DNA of 64,000 nt, taken from NCBI GenBank assembly GCA_947359465.1, contig OX375879.1, positions 18,190,298-18,254,297 on the forward strand, read 5' to 3'. The notes beneath the pieces were generated by a model. It was not told where the DNA came from. It saw only the letters and a program-made list of their open reading frames with translations, and made no database searches. This stretch comes from Metellina segmentata (Eukaryota > Arthropoda > Arachnida > Araneae > Tetragnathidae). The position numbers were made by a program, and so were the translations under genes. This document shows, one piece after another, positions 1 to 11,789 of the stretch (positions are counted from its first letter, which is position 1; the number at the start of each line of letters is the position of its first letter).

Positions 1-166
1 TCCTGCCGTATGCATTCCTCCCTGGGTGTATTTATCTATTCTATGTCAGTAAATTTTCATGTGTGTGTATTCCTATTACTTTATGTTGTTTGTCTTGTGC
101 CTGGAGCAGCATGACCAAATAGGGCTCTTGTTCTATAAAACCCCCAATCAAACAATTAAATCATCT
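1..166 (+). repeat. SINE-C body fragment
   Basis: This lacks the tRNA-like head. It shares with 11790, 24062, 29183 and 52440 a body that runs from a 'cctgggtgtatt' block through 'ctggagcagcatgaccaaa' to 'ataaaaccccc'. The window start cuts the 5' part. No coding content is supported. Confidence 0.65.
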
Positions 167-222
167 GCTTGGGAGACCGAGACGTTTTCACTGCACACTC
201 AGTTGGTTTACGACATCTATTC

Positions 223-988
223 TATAGCAAAAAAAATCGACGCACCAAGAAGAAGTTGTCCAGGAGCTGTTCTGGGCTCGATCCAATTTCAACTGCCCAG
301 ATTGGGGACGTATAGTGGTGTCCCGTTTCTAACTGTGTTCTGGCGACAACTTCATACGTGTCTGGAGACGTCCAGGGCAGTGTCAAGATCCTGCCTTTAA
401 TATCACACGCCACCCATGCCCACAGCAGGACGTTATAGGGTGCCATTTCCTTTGATAGCCCTTCGGAAGTCATTTCTGGCACACTTGCAGCACAGCGGTA
501 CGTAGATGACATTCTACGACCGGTTGTGTTACCGTTCTTTTTGCCACACCCCGGACATACTTTTTAGAGTTGTACTTTTCAACAAGATAATTTCAACACA
601 CGGCACGTGTTGCTTTGAATTGTCTTCAAACTTTCCCAACACTTTCTTGGCTAGCTATGTCTCCTGATCTCTTTCCCATAGAGCACATTTGGGACGTTCT
701 GGGAAGTCAACCATCCCGGAATGTTGACCATTTAACCCAACAATTGAAGACAATTTGGTAAGAAATTCTGCAGGACACCATCCGGGGACATTTCTGTCTA
801 TGGGTGACGCATCCAGGCCAGAGGTGGACCAACGTCTTATTGACTTCCTCCTTTAGTAAGAGTCAAACTCTGAAATAAATTGTTCTGGAAGCTTAGTTGT
901 TTGTTTTTCGCTGTATGTTCTTCACATCGACCAATTTTTATCGCAATCTTACAACTCCTTCTTGGGGCGTCGATTTTTTTTTGTTATA
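223..988 (+). mobile_element. Tc1-like DNA transposon, decayed, with terminal inverted repeats
   Basis: The two ends are inverted copies: the left end reads TATAGC then an A-run then ATCGACGCACCAAGAAG, and the right end (reverse complement) reads TATAAC, an A-run, then ATCGACGCCCCAAGAAG. Between them, on the + strand in shifting frames, are Tc1-type transposase pieces: an 'RYVDDILRP' block near 500-530, 'FQQDN' (second catalytic Asp region) near 580, and 'FPIEHIWDVLG' (region of the third catalytic acid) near 675-705. Stops and frameshifts separate them, so no active enzyme is possible. The terminal Glu of the DDE triad is still visible. About 0.77 kb is shorter than a full Tc1 element (1.2-1.7 kb), so there is an internal deletion. 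Confidence 0.8.
500..860 (+). pseudogene. Tc1-like transposase C-terminal remnant
   Basis: This is the DDE/D transposase catalytic-core remnant of the surrounding element. Conserved Tc1 blocks occur in the right order (RYVDDILRP, QQDN, PIEHIWD) but are interrupted by stop codons and at least two frame changes. The family enzyme cuts at the terminal repeats and inserts at TA; this copy cannot. A 96-codon open frame on the opposite strand (222-512) is only the antisense of this remnant. Confidence 0.7.
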
Positions 989-1396
989 GAGTATATTACC
1001 TTCTGTTTAGAGAAGATTATTACAACTCCCTATAAAATGAACTTTTAATGCTTGCTTGTTGCAATATTTATTTTTTGCATTCTTTACCACATAACCTTCA
1101 ATTAAAAATATTATATACTGCTTTAGTACCACTTTACTTTTCTTCAGTGATACTACTTTAGCTATTCTTCTGTGACTGTACCAATATCAGAATATTCTCG
1201 GGTTATTCATTTCTCGAAAAGAATTATCTCCATACGAAATTCAATACACACGTTTAACCTTTTAGTGTCATGAAGTCAGATACTGGAATTGCGAGATTTC
1301 CGTTTTTCCTTTTTCATTTCAAACCACTAAATAACCCTTATTCATTGATTCGAAAGTAGAATTTCTATTGGTCACGTTTATCAAAACTGGTTAGAT
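989..1396. other. AT-rich stretch, nothing recognised
   Basis: This is unique-looking AT-rich DNA between a Tc1-like element and a SINE. No coding signal, tRNA or tandem repeat was seen. Confidence 0.4.
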
Positions 1397-1712
1397 AGGT
1401 AGGTATTTTAATTAACGTCGCACTAGAACAACGCAACGAGAATGGGTGACGGTCTGGATTTAAACCAGTATGAAAAGATCCAAGGACAACACCTACAACA
1501 GCATTTTCAACCACCGACAGGTGACGAAGTCAACCCTGAGCTGGAACCCCACTATCCAAACTTTCACACCACGTTAACGTGTGGGCATCTGAGGCCACGA
1601 CAGATTAAACGAGAACCAGCCCACATTGTACATGACTGTCATTGACTGAATTCGAATTCGCAACCCTGCACTTGCGTTCCCTTCCGTTACACTTCCAACC
1701 GGGGTACCGATC
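1397..1712 (-). repeat. SINE-B, near full length
   Basis: Minus orientation. It starts (on the + strand) with the tail complement 'ggtattttaattaacgtcg', continues through the shared body (…ggccacgacagatt…) and ends with the tRNA-like head (…aaccggggtacc). The 67-codon open frame inside it is a by-product of the SINE. Confidence 0.8.
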
Positions 1713-1839
1713 CCCCCGAAACTGGATAAAAGTCATACAGGTAAAACTGTAGGTTGTTTAAGGAGACAGTCGAATTTCCACAAAAAGAAACATTTGCAGT
1801 TATATAATTTGCACAAAAAGGTTTCTGCAAAAAAGCCTT

Positions 1840-2170
1840 ATGACGCCCATAGCAACAGTTTGGGTTCAGAGGTCAACACCAGTGGTCTCCGGTACAACCC
1901 AAACACCTATCGGAGTAGTCTTCCATAATAGTCTAATTTCCGTCTATATGGTCTTTTTCCGAATGATGCCCTCTGGGATTGAATGTACCTCATTGAATCT
2001 GTCGGTACAAGAGAACAATCGCACAGTTCGAACTGAACCGAGGTGTTTTTGGTGCTGCTCGTTCGAGCTGGCCGTTTGAGTAGATCCCTTTTCCTTCACT
2101 ATGCAGCGGCCATGACCAAGGGACACTAATCCATCATTGTATATAGCGTAGATATTGTTGAAATACATAT
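1840..2170 (+). repeat. Interspersed repeat, family D copy
   Basis: The segment 'ggtgctgctcgttcgag' … 'gaccaagggacactaatcc' has a diverged relative at 53840-53945 ('ggtgctcgttcgagacg' … 'gacaaggggacacaaatcc'). The class of element is unknown. The overlapping open frames on both strands show no recognisable protein family. Confidence 0.45.
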
Positions 2171-2422
2171 TTTTATGATATAATATAAATAGTATTATTG
2201 TAATTTTGGCTGTATCGTCGTTATTATTTGCACAACTCTCGGTTCATTACGCTACATCCGAAATATAAAGTTTAGTCTAAATTTATTATTTGTGTGAACG
2301 TTATTACATAACTAGCAAAATTCTTGACCTGAAAAATGATAACTTTCCTCTTTCGTAGAAAAATGCCAAATCATTCAAGTGTAAAATAATTTGTAACACC
2401 ATTTCTTCATTTTTATAACTTA

Positions 2423-3933
2423 CTAGCAAAATACCTGACCCTACTCTGTTTGAATTGGTTTACTCTAGATTGAAGAGATTATCAAAACATATAATTACTT
2501 CCGGTTTTCGTAGAACAAAATATTTTAACACCTTTCGCTATCTTTATAATTTCTACCACTTACTTTGGGCACAAATCCTACACATGCATTTCCATTAATG
2601 TAATGCATTTCACATACATCGCACCCTTGCTGTATGACAAAGCTACAAAATGACGAAAGGTGACACTAATGTCACTACTACAAACGACGATTTTGAGGGA
2701 AATTTGGAATTCACTTTCTTAAGTTCTTTTCATGTTCAACTCAATTAATAAACACAACGATTTACGGCGAGGGGCTCTCGCACTCATAGTCAACAAAACA
2801 ATATTTGTTTTACTTGTGACACTCTTGCATCCGGCATGGGACTTTGTGGAATTTCGAAATCTTCTCCTGTCATTATGACAAAAAAAATTTTAATGTTTGA
2901 AAAATTCTAGTTTGGAATTTTTAATTCTTCTTCTTCTAATAACGGGCATTATTCTTTCAAAAATGGCATAATTACGCTTTAAATTTGCTTTATTCTGACT
3001 TACCTACCACTTTAAGTCAAATACCTTGTGGTAGTGTTAACGCGTGATGAAAAAGAAACAGAATTTTTTATAATAATAAATATTTAAAACAGAAAACAAA
3101 AGAAAACAACGAAATAAAACAAAATAAAAGCTGTCGGGAAAAAATTGTTCTAAAGATATTAATTTGTAATTCCTTTTTATCTCTTTAAAAGTGCACAAAA
3201 TTTAGAAATGCGAAATTAATTCAGCGAAAGAAACACAAGTTTCCGTTTTATTCCCGCAAGTTGAAAAATATCGTCGATCCCAAATATTCTTAAATCGTTT
3301 ACATTGCGTCAAGAATAAAAATAAGACTCGAAATAAATGAAATATCAGAGCTGAAATCCGATAAAATAAACAATCTTTTGAAAAATGATTGGTTTTTTAG
3401 CAGTACTGTTAAAGCAAATCAAAGTTATCGTAATACCCAATATGCATTCCAATTTTTGCAAAACTACCAAATTATCGTTGATTTGAGTATACTTACTCAG
3501 GTGTTTTAGAACGAAACTCATCTAAATATAACAATAAAGAAATGTTTAATACTGCATTCACTAAACTAATAGATCATGTATAAAATAAAATACTTTGCAA
3601 TCAAATATCTTGAATAAAATTTGTGTGATGTCTGCACGAACACACAAACACAAAATCAAACATTGAACAGAAAGACGAACTTGCAGGCTTTCGCAATCAA
3701 GTTCACTCACTAAATGAAGATAAGTACTCACTATATGCACATTTCCATGAAAATATATTAAACCGTGTGGATGTGTATAGGGCACATACATACAGACACA
3801 CAGTTGGACAGACAGACTCCAAACGTGCAAAGAGGTGGATTTGGCATCAGAAGGGTCCAAAACGGATAGAAAACTTGAAATGGGTCGAAAATATGCTATG
3901 TACAAACAAACACTCCATTCTTATTTATATAGA
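2423..3933 (-). mobile_element. Non-autonomous Helitron-like element (inner, younger copy)
   Basis: Minus strand: TCTATATAAATAAGAATG at 3933 (A upstream) to GGTATTTTGCTAG at 2423 (T downstream). It lies exactly inside the outer copy and shares with it and with 22504-23893 internal blocks such as the complement of 'ggtccaaaacggatagaaaa'. Open frames at 3561-4041 match these repeats on either strand and are not genes. Confidence 0.8.
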
Positions 3934-4813
3934 TACAACCTACTTTGTACAATCCAGTACATGCATTCACATCCATGGAATACATTTTACATCTATCGCA
4001 CTTCTGCTAAAGGTAGACTGACGAAAGATGACAGATACTAAGGTAACTTTTCCAAAAAACGATTTAAAAACAGATACGTATTTTCATGGAAATTGTGTTT
4101 TGTGGCATGTGCAATAATAAAAGAACTTGTTTTAAAATATTGAATGTCTTCAGAACAGACAAACCAAAGGTTACCTATTCATTTCCAATGGTAAATCCAA
4201 TCCTAAGATAAGCCACATTGACTTTCTCTCTTTATGATAAAGAATTTGTAATATTTCAAAAGTCTTAGTTGGGATATTCCTTAACATTCTTTCAATAATG
4301 GCAAAATTCCTCATAAAAATTGTTTTATTCTAACTAAACATACATGCCGCGCTATAAATTAAATACTCTGGGGTGTGATGAAAAAGAAAAACAGTTTATT
4401 AAAATAATAAATATTTTAAACATAAAACATTAAACAGTATTAGAACAAAATAAAAGCTGGTTTGAAAAATGTTGTTCTAAAGATATAAATTCGTGATTAT
4501 TTTTTATACTTTGATTTCTCACAGTTACCACAACTTACAACCGAAAACTAAACAAAATTTAAAAATACAAAATTAATTTCGAGCGAAAAAAACTGAAAAT
4601 ATCACTGCACGTGGCAAACGAACACGAGTTTCCGTTACGTTGCAGAGTATCGTTGGTCCCAAATATTCGTAAATAGTTTATATTTTGAAACAAAGATAAA
4701 TGAGGCTCTAAATACAATTGTAAAAGAATTTAAACTAAAAAAAAAATACTTTTTTTTAAAAATAAGCTATTTTCAGCAGTTCTGGTAAGACAATCCAAGT
4801 ATGCTCAATCTGC

Positions 4814-4814
<1 letters not shown>

Positions 4815-4840
<26 letters not shown>
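4815..4840 (+). repeat. (CT)n microsatellite
   Basis: A run of about 13 CT units inside the outer Helitron-like copy. Confidence 0.95.
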
Positions 4841-4845
<5 letters not shown>

Positions 4846-5312
4846 GCTAGTCCAAAAAACTACCAAATTGGTTGATTTAAGTACTCAGATGTTTTAACAT
4901 TAAACTTGCCTAAATATCTAAGCTAAAAAAATTTTAATAGTGTATTCACTAAACTAAAATATTATGTATCACGCTTAGAACATAACATAAGCATATATTG
5001 AATTTATTTTATGTCATACTTGTACAAACTCACTGACATAAAATCGAATATGGAACGGGAAGACGGACAGACATACCTACGCAACTAAGTTCAATCACTA
5101 AATGAATTCAAGTACTCACAGTAAACAAAGTTTCATGAAAATATATTCAACCGTTTGGACGTAGCACGGGCACAATCATACAGACAGGCAGATAGACACC
5201 AAACGAGGAAGAGATGGATTTGACATCAAAAGGGTCCAAAATGGATAGAAAACTTCAAATGGGTCGAAAATATTCCATGTACAAACAAGCATTGCATTCT
5301 TATTTATAAAGA

Positions 5313-7040
5313 TAGGTTTGATTATATATGCATGAATTTATAGTTCCCATTTGCATTAATTTTTCATGTATTGTCAGTATTTTCATTCATGCAAAAATTT
5401 TTATACATGTAAGTCAAATTAACTTTTTATTTGGCTGGTGTATAACTCATTGGTAAGGCTCAGAATGTTTTTATGCTAAAACACCCAAATTCGTTTGCAA
5501 ATAACTATTTGTTAACATTTTAAACCAAAATTTCGAACCTACAAAGCGCGATCTCATTTGCCCTTGATATATGCAACAGATTATGCGAATCATCCAAAAA
5601 ACGTTTAAAGGAAAGAGATAATAAGCTAATGCACAACAAACTTTTTTAAATCAAAAGCATGTTTAAAAACTTCAAATTGGAGAAAAAAGTGCTTTTGTAA
5701 TACTGTACTTATCTATTGCTGTATGTTTTGTGTTGTCAGTTGCAACTCTAAAACACGATTATAATTGAAAAAATTATTTGGCTATTCAGAATTAATTAAT
5801 ATTTTAAATTAAAAATTATTTTTTCAATCTATTTTGAAAGTCTACTGCAATGTTAACGGATAGATGTGTGTCACTCTAAATAAATTACTTAGACACCTTA
5901 TTTGACGTGTTGTTCACTTTCATTTAAATTAATTTTCTCTAATTAAAGAACGATTTATAAAATAAAAATATTCCATTTCGGATACATTATTTTCCACTGT
6001 CCGTAAAACACTTTAACAAGAAGTTGCAGCGATGATGTCCAAATGTATCTATGTAAAATAACACTTTATGCATAGATTTGTATACCTAAATACGTGAGCA
6101 GAATGCTATGCTTAAAAGATTCTAAATAGCATTTGAAAGAAGCGAATAAAACCCATTTATTTGTGAATAATCGAATAATGCATTGATATTTCTTTTCTAC
6201 TAGATGTTTTATCAGAACAGAAATAAAAGCTTCAATCCGTAAACTGTTCAAAAATTCACATTCCTCTAGAACATTAGTGAATTTTTGCATGACTGCTACG
6301 TAATTACTATTGATCGATAAATTGTTTTAGCTTAGTACTCCATTATCCCTTCTCTATAAACGGGTAGAATTTAAATTAAATATCTTTCCCAAATGTATAT
6401 ACGCATTTCTATTACCAATACACATACTAAGTGAAGTGTAAAACAAGCATTCTTCTCTCCTTTCCGAGGGAGAGTAAAATTGGTTATCTTGCATTATATA
6501 TCGATTACATTTCATTTGAATTGATGGGATCTTGAAACTCATGCGGTTTATATATCGAAGAAATAAAAAAAATTATCCCCATTTTACAATGTATTGTAAA
6601 AATATATAATATATAAGTTACTATAGCAATATTAAAACAGTTTCCCTTAAAAGGTGTACATTTTTTTATTAATCTCTTGCGTTTTTATTTATTTTCTCTT
6701 CGATGAAAGTAGATGGCTGGTTGAGTCTGATGGTGCAACATGCCATGTATTATTCACCATTCATTTCTTCGTGGGTTGTTAGTTAGTTTTTTTTTTTTTT
6801 GCAATTATCTTCCCGAGAGCTTTAATTAAAATCGCGATCTAAAATGGATTCCGACCATTACAAACTACGTATTGATATCTTTTCACTTGAATCTATAAAG
6901 CTCAGTGAACATGCTCGAACAAAACATTTTCTAAAAAGGACATCGAAATATTACCAAAATCATTTTTATAAATAGCACACCACTACTAATGAAAAAAACC
7001 ATACCTTGTACACCCATTTTCCAACTAACTCTTCAAGTGT
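5313..7040. other. AT-rich stretch, nothing recognised
   Basis: About 1.7 kb of AT-rich DNA. Open frames at 6066-6290 and 6354-6542 (minus) have no recognisable motif and sit in low-GC sequence, as expected by chance. No splice-bounded exon was seen. Confidence 0.4.
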
Positions 7041-7044
7041 TTTT

Positions 7045-7265
7045 GACAAGATTTCCCGTCTATCAAGATGTGACCCATTTTGCTAAGGACGAGATATTTC
7101 GTCAACAAGATGCCATTTTTTGAAGATGACGAGATCCAGATCTGGTCAGTTTTTCTAATGACGGTCTATCTCGTCCATCAACATCGGATCAGTTTTTCTA
7201 ATATCTCGTCCATCCAGGTCTGGCCAGCTTCACTGGAAACAGGATGTCTCGTAAAAACAACCAAC
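7045..7265 (+). repeat. Degenerate ~43-bp minisatellite with palindromic core
   Basis: Units resemble GACGAGATATCTCGTCCATC followed by AAGATCTGGTCAGTTTTGCT and AAT. Several diverged units occur here. The same unit recurs at 31425-31580 and, inverted, at 33345-33560. The first 16 bases of the unit form a perfect palindrome. Confidence 0.65.
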
Positions 7266-7739
7266 AAGAAGTGCCTGAGTTCAGAGATACAGTGATCCAA
7301 TGCGTCCGCCCACATTCTCGCCTAGTACCGGTAATACACAAGCTATTCACGTAAAAAGACTTTGGGATAAAAGTTGTTACCCACAAAATCCCTTTGATCC
7401 GAGCTCAATCCTTCTTTATTCCACACACTTGCATACAGATGCCAGTTGGGCAAATTTGCCTAATACAGCCCCCAGAGAAGAGGGGAATAAACAGCCTCTG
7501 CTCTTTTCATGTTCCGTCGCACCACAACACCCATCCATAAAAGAACCATGACTTCGAGATCGCATTTCGTCGACTTAGGGAAATTCAGGACACACTCTAA
7601 ATTTCAAATAGCTACACGCACTTCTCGGGTTCTCCGGACGTGACGAGGGTTTTTTTTAGTATCTTCACCTCGAAGGGCGTTTTAGAACGAGGACTATTTT
7701 TCCTCTCTGTATGGGGAGCGTAAGGTCTTATATATATCA
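7266..7739. other. Unassigned spacer
   Basis: A mixed-composition stretch between two tandem repeats. An open frame at 7300-7551 (+) has no family signature. Nothing is supported. Confidence 0.35.
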
Positions 7740-8345
7740 GCTGCTTATTTACTTGGAAGTGTAAACCAGCAGTTAAACGCATAACTGTAACCTGGTCATC
7801 AATTTATAGCATAGTGCATGATACATATGACTGCATTGAGGTGGGTATATGGATAGGTAATTACAGGTTATGTATTATTAAAGCATAGGATTGTTTATGT
7901 TTCATATATGCGCTTATTAACTCGGTCATAAGTCAGAAAATTTGGAATGCAAAATTGTAACCTGGTTATCACTTTATAGAAATGTGCATGATTCATATAA
8001 CTGCATTGAGTTGTTAAAATACATATGTAATTATAGGTTATGTGGGGTATTAAAACTCTTGATAGGACTTTTTTGTGTTTTTCTTTATATCTGCGCTCAT
8101 GTGTACTCGGTCGTAATTCAGCAAAGTTGGAATGCAAAATTGTATCCTGGTCATCTCTTTATCGAATAATCTATGATACATATAATTGCACTGAATCGTG
8201 GGCAAATAGATGTATAACTAATGATTATACCTTTTTAAACTCTTGATAGGATTTTGTTGTGTTTTATATCTGCGCTTGTTTACTCGGTCGTAAATCAGCC
8301 AAGTTGGAATGCAAAATTTTGACTAGGTCGATTTTTTATGGAGTA
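7740..8345 (+). repeat. Satellite-like tandem array, unit ~170-185 bp
   Basis: The landmark 'ttggaatgcaaaatt' recurs at about 7942, 8127 and 8304, with a diverged form near 7773, giving periods of about 169, 185 and 177 bp. Each unit also carries 'cctggtcatc', a 'catgatacatat' block, 'actctcttgatagg'-like text and 'tactcggtcgtaa'. Small open frames on both strands (7895-8246) repeat with the unit and are not genes. Confidence 0.85.
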
Positions 8346-9790
8346 GTGTTATGAAGATGTTAATGTCCAGGTTAAAAAATCTATCGTTCTGTATTCGAAC
8401 TGCATACGTAAACGTAGTTATAAAATATTAAAACTCTCGACAGTGATCGTAGCGTTTATATTAAAAAATTATATACTTAGATCACCACTATTCAAAGTCC
8501 TTCTTAAAAAGTAAACCATTTCAAATAAATTATAACAATGTTACCCTAAAGACTTTCAAAATATCGCCAGCAGCAGAGCCGAAACAACAGGATACAACCA
8601 ACTCCAGTGTACGACACCTCTTTTTCTGCATCGTTTGCTTTCAATGCGAATTCAAAAGTCAATTTAGAAAACCCAATTCCAAAACCCAAATCTGAGGTTT
8701 AAGTACCAGTCACGGGGGGAGGGGGGGGGGTAACGAACGAAAGAGAATGTTGGTTGCCGACGGGGGATCGTTTGAATAATGAATTGTGAAGAGTGAAGTG
8801 GTTACACATTTCACAAAAGATTTCTTTCTTCCTCCGCGGGATGGTTTCGAACCCAATTAGTTGTTTGCCGTCCGCCGTTCATTAGCCGCCGTTCTCACCT
8901 CGGGCTGTTCCCCAGACACGGCGGATTTTTTGAAAGATTCTCTCCACCACACGCTGTAAGAGTTCATTTATGCATCTTCTCGTTTCAGACTTCAAACGGA
9001 AGTAAAGAGAAATATTCAGTGATATACTTTGATTTCAAGGAACGCTTTTGTTTTTATCGTATTCAGTGTTTAACAAAATCGATTACAGCGTCCAGAAGGT
9101 TCGAAAGAGGCCTTTTCTTCCTTTTGTACATGCGTATGTAATTTTTATCAAATGTCATTACTAGTCTTCATGAGTTGAAATTGTTGGAACAAGCAAGAGA
9201 CAGGTATTTCCCACATTGATTCAGCATCTATTGCAGTACGCCACAGGAAAAGAATCTCAAAAAATTAAAGTTGTTGCCAAATTCATCGAAAAGTCCACAG
9301 AAATCTCATAATTTTGCAATGCTCATTTCTGCATTACCTATCGCCTCAATAGTCCGTTGTGTTGATTCAGTGTAATGCTAATATTAAAACAATACCAAAA
9401 ATTATCACCTGTCGCTTTTTTCCAATCTAACTCCAAACATTTTAACTCCAGTTTTATAAAACTTTTGCAATCTTAGTTTTTTCCTTTAACAACCAAATAA
9501 ATATTCAGTTGTTTCTTTAGAAATTTTTCTAGGTATTTTGGTAAGATAACCATGCCACCAGTTGCTCTTAATAGAGACAATATATTTGAAAAAATGGCGA
9601 AAAATTATCGAATTAACAACAATCAACCATTGTATTAATCAACAGCCCAACATCAAATAAATTGCTGTTTTACAATATTGGGTTATGAAGTTAAAATTGT
9701 TAGTACTTATAAAATGTTTAACAACGAAGGAATACCTGAAAATAAGCTACCCAGAGCGTGCTATAATCGCAAAATTGTGTTTTGGAGATA
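8346..9790. other. Unassigned DNA with a GC-richer island (~8575-8970)
   Basis: Mostly AT-rich. The part at 8575-8970 is clearly richer in G+C, with a G-run near 8717 and CG-rich text near 8870-8930. It contains no long frame and no repeat I can match elsewhere in the window. It could be conserved non-coding DNA; this is inference only. Confidence 0.3.
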
Positions 9791-10590
9791 TACAGCGTTT
9801 TTGTGAACTGTTTAGAAAAAAAAAATGAAGGGGTATTGTACCCATCAAGATGATCAACCTTTACAATGGAACCTATGGTCTCAATCTAGTCAGAGTGTCA
9901 AAAAAGTAAAACTTAGAAACACGTCCAATAATCACAAGTCCTCACTTCTTACGTCAATTCTTATCTACCAGAATATCAACGTGAGACATTCGCCGAATGC
10001 AAATGTCCTATTCAAAGACGCAGAGGAAGGACTAACCGAATTGTTGCAGCATGTTCCACTCGACACACAGAAGGACATGTGGTAGCACTGCGGTGCGAAA
10101 TGTTCTAATTGCCAGATATCGCGGACGTTGGATTGGACGTAGTGGATCTGTGGCGTGGTCTCCACGCTCATCGGACCTAAATCACTGGATTTCTTCTTAT
10201 GAGCCACATTAAATCATTGGTGTACGAGACACCTGCACACTCTGCGGAAAATCTCGTCGCAAGAATCCTTGCTGCAGCATACAAGTTCAATATGACACCA
10301 AAAGTCTATGAGGGTGCGCACCCCTCTTTCATTCGCCAGAGGGAACTGTTCGACAAAACCCTTGGACATCACTTTGAGCGTCTCATATGAGTCTTTCGCT
10401 TAACTGCATGAGAATGTGCTGCTTGTGATTTCCTCTTTTTCACTGTTGAAACTTCAATGTATATAGTTTACTTTACGCTTTTTTGACATTTTGAGTGGAA
10501 TGCGACCGTGGGGTACATTATAAATATGGGTCGTCTTGATGGGGACTATCACAACTGCAATTTTTCTAAGCAGTTCACAAACACCCTGTA
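9791..10590 (+). mobile_element. Mariner-family element with ~60-bp terminal inverted repeats and TA duplication
   Basis: The left end TACAGCGTTTTTGTGAACTG matches the reverse complement of the right end, TACAGGGTGTTTGTGAACTG. The match continues, with a gap, to 'cccatcaagatgatc' against 'ccccatcaagacgacc'. TA flanks both ends (9789-9790, 10591-10592). At 800 bp it is shorter than an autonomous mariner (~1.3 kb). It contains a broken transposase on the + strand. Confidence 0.85.
9985..10390 (+). pseudogene. Mariner-type transposase C-terminal remnant
   Basis: In shifted + frames one reads 'RWIGRSGSVVWSPRSSDLN' (near 10128-10184) and then, in the frame that stops at 10390, 'HIKSLVYETPAHSAENLVAR' ending in 'HHFERLI'. 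In arthropod mariner transposases these blocks lie next to each other (…RGGPVAWPPRSPDL…HLKSLVYETPV…). The N-terminal helix-turn-helix part is missing and at least one frameshift is present, so it is inactive. Confidence 0.75.
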
Positions 10591-11447
10591 TAAATAAGAA
10601 ATAACAGACGATGGTGAAAGGATTTAACTGATTGATGTTATGGATAAATTGATAACACTCAGTAGTTGATAAATTTTAAAACGCATACGGTTGATTCCCT
10701 TTAGGGGTCACACTAGAAAGAAAATGCCTAAAATTATACCATCGGATGTTACACATGATTTGTACGGTACGGGAATCAAGGCAGTCTTTCGCTATATAAA
10801 AAAAGTTAAAGCTACACAGCCTATCAACGCACAATTATCTTTTCACACCCTTAATCCTGTAAGACAATCGAAATCCTTTCGAACCATTTCCACAACACCC
10901 AGGTTTGGTCCAATCGCACCCATCTCCTTCACAATTACCCACTCAATTAAAGAGGGAGGACAGGAAGCTGAGCCACGAATCGTCGGTGGGCTGCGCGGTT
11001 ACGGTTACTTAAACCACCACCCCTTTTTCACCGTGCACCCCTCTCCACGCGCTCTCTCTCCCTTGCATCAACTCGATTAGTTAATCCTTGTAATTAACCG
11101 TCGCCCATTAACCAAATGCAACAGCAGGCGCTCGAGATACGACGGCGGCTTCCCATTTGTTAAAATGATGAATTCGACCTCTGAAGGGAAGAGTGCAAAA
11201 CGAGGGAGGGGGGATAACTGAGCACGCATTCTCGGTTTGCTGGGATTCGAAGTTAATAATATTGAAGACATCAGGTGCTGAGGAAGGTGTCGGACAAAAT
11301 TATATGAACACCCGCAAAATATTTATTATTAGGGATCTGGTCGTGATTTCCAACCAGTTCTAAACAAACTTGGTTAATAGTCTAGGATTTCCCTACGAGT
11401 GTGTCAATCAATAGATGAAATCATTTCGCTCACTCCTTTCAACAACG
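10591..11447. other. Unassigned DNA with a GC-richer island (~10860-11265)
   Basis: An open frame of 129 codons at 10691-11080 (+) has no recognisable family motif. The island contains CT-rich and CG-rich text ('cgctcgagatacgacggcgg') with no copies elsewhere in the window. Either conserved non-coding DNA or chance. No splice-bounded exon can be defended. Confidence 0.3.
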
Positions 11448-11771
11448 GCCGACCAACCGGACAGGTGGTTAAGGTGTTAGCCTCCATAGAGGAAGGTTCC
11501 TGGTTCGAATCCGGGTCAGTGAATGGATATTTGTATGGTGTAGAGGTGGGGCTGGTGCACTTTAAATCTATCGTGGCCGAAAGTCGTCACGATGCGTTGG
11601 TGTGGAAGTTTGGAGAGTAGGGTACCAGCTCACGTGTTGCCTCGTCATCTGACCGTGCTTCAAAATGACGTGGTGTTGTCATCGGATCTTTCCTTTAGGG
11701 GATTGATCCCGGACCGTCATCAATAGCCCGTTGTGTTGCTTCTAGTACGACGTTAATTAAAATTACCTTAC
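11448..11771 (+). repeat. SINE-A, full length
   Basis: A tRNA-like head with intact pol III boxes: A box TGGTTAAGGTG at 11466-11476 and B box GGTTCGAATCC at 11502-11512. The shared body (…gtggccgaaagtc…gaccgtg…) and the tail 'acgttaattaaaattacc' follow. The 73-codon open frame that begins upstream is read through the SINE. Confidence 0.9.
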
Positions 11772-11789
11772 CTCCATGGAAGAATTTTC

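Larger units (their letters stand above)
2312..5312 (-). mobile_element. Non-autonomous Helitron-like element (outer copy), split by an inner copy
   Basis: Read on the minus strand, the element starts at 5312 with TCTTTATAAATAAG, preceded by A, and ends at 2312 with …TTTTGCTAG, followed by T. This is the A|TC…CTAG|T signature of Helitrons. Its sequence is interrupted: 2312-2422 is the last 111 bp, then the inner copy (2423-3933) intervenes, and 3934-5312 is the rest. Without the insert it is 1490 bp, close to the inner copy's 1511 bp, and the two can be aligned throughout. No Rep/helicase frame is seen, so it would have been mobilised in trans. A strong 3' hairpin is not obvious, which is a weak point of the class assignment. 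Confidence 0.75.

Noticed and set aside
222..512. 96-codon minus-strand frame
   Set aside because: It is antisense to the Tc1-like transposase remnant, whose motifs read on the + strand.
2290..5320. CRISPR-like array because of repeated blocks
   Set aside because: The repeats are two long homologous elements, not short evenly spaced repeats with unique spacers, and the genome is eukaryotic.
11290..11335. Possible transposon end ('gacaaaattatatgaacacc')
   Set aside because: It resembles a Tc1/mariner end, but no inverted partner and no transposase remnant were found nearby.
11456..11530. tRNA gene call on the SINE-A head
   Set aside because: It has pol III A and B boxes, but it is always joined to the SINE body, the acceptor stem does not close well, and it is multicopy. 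It is a tRNA-derived SINE head.
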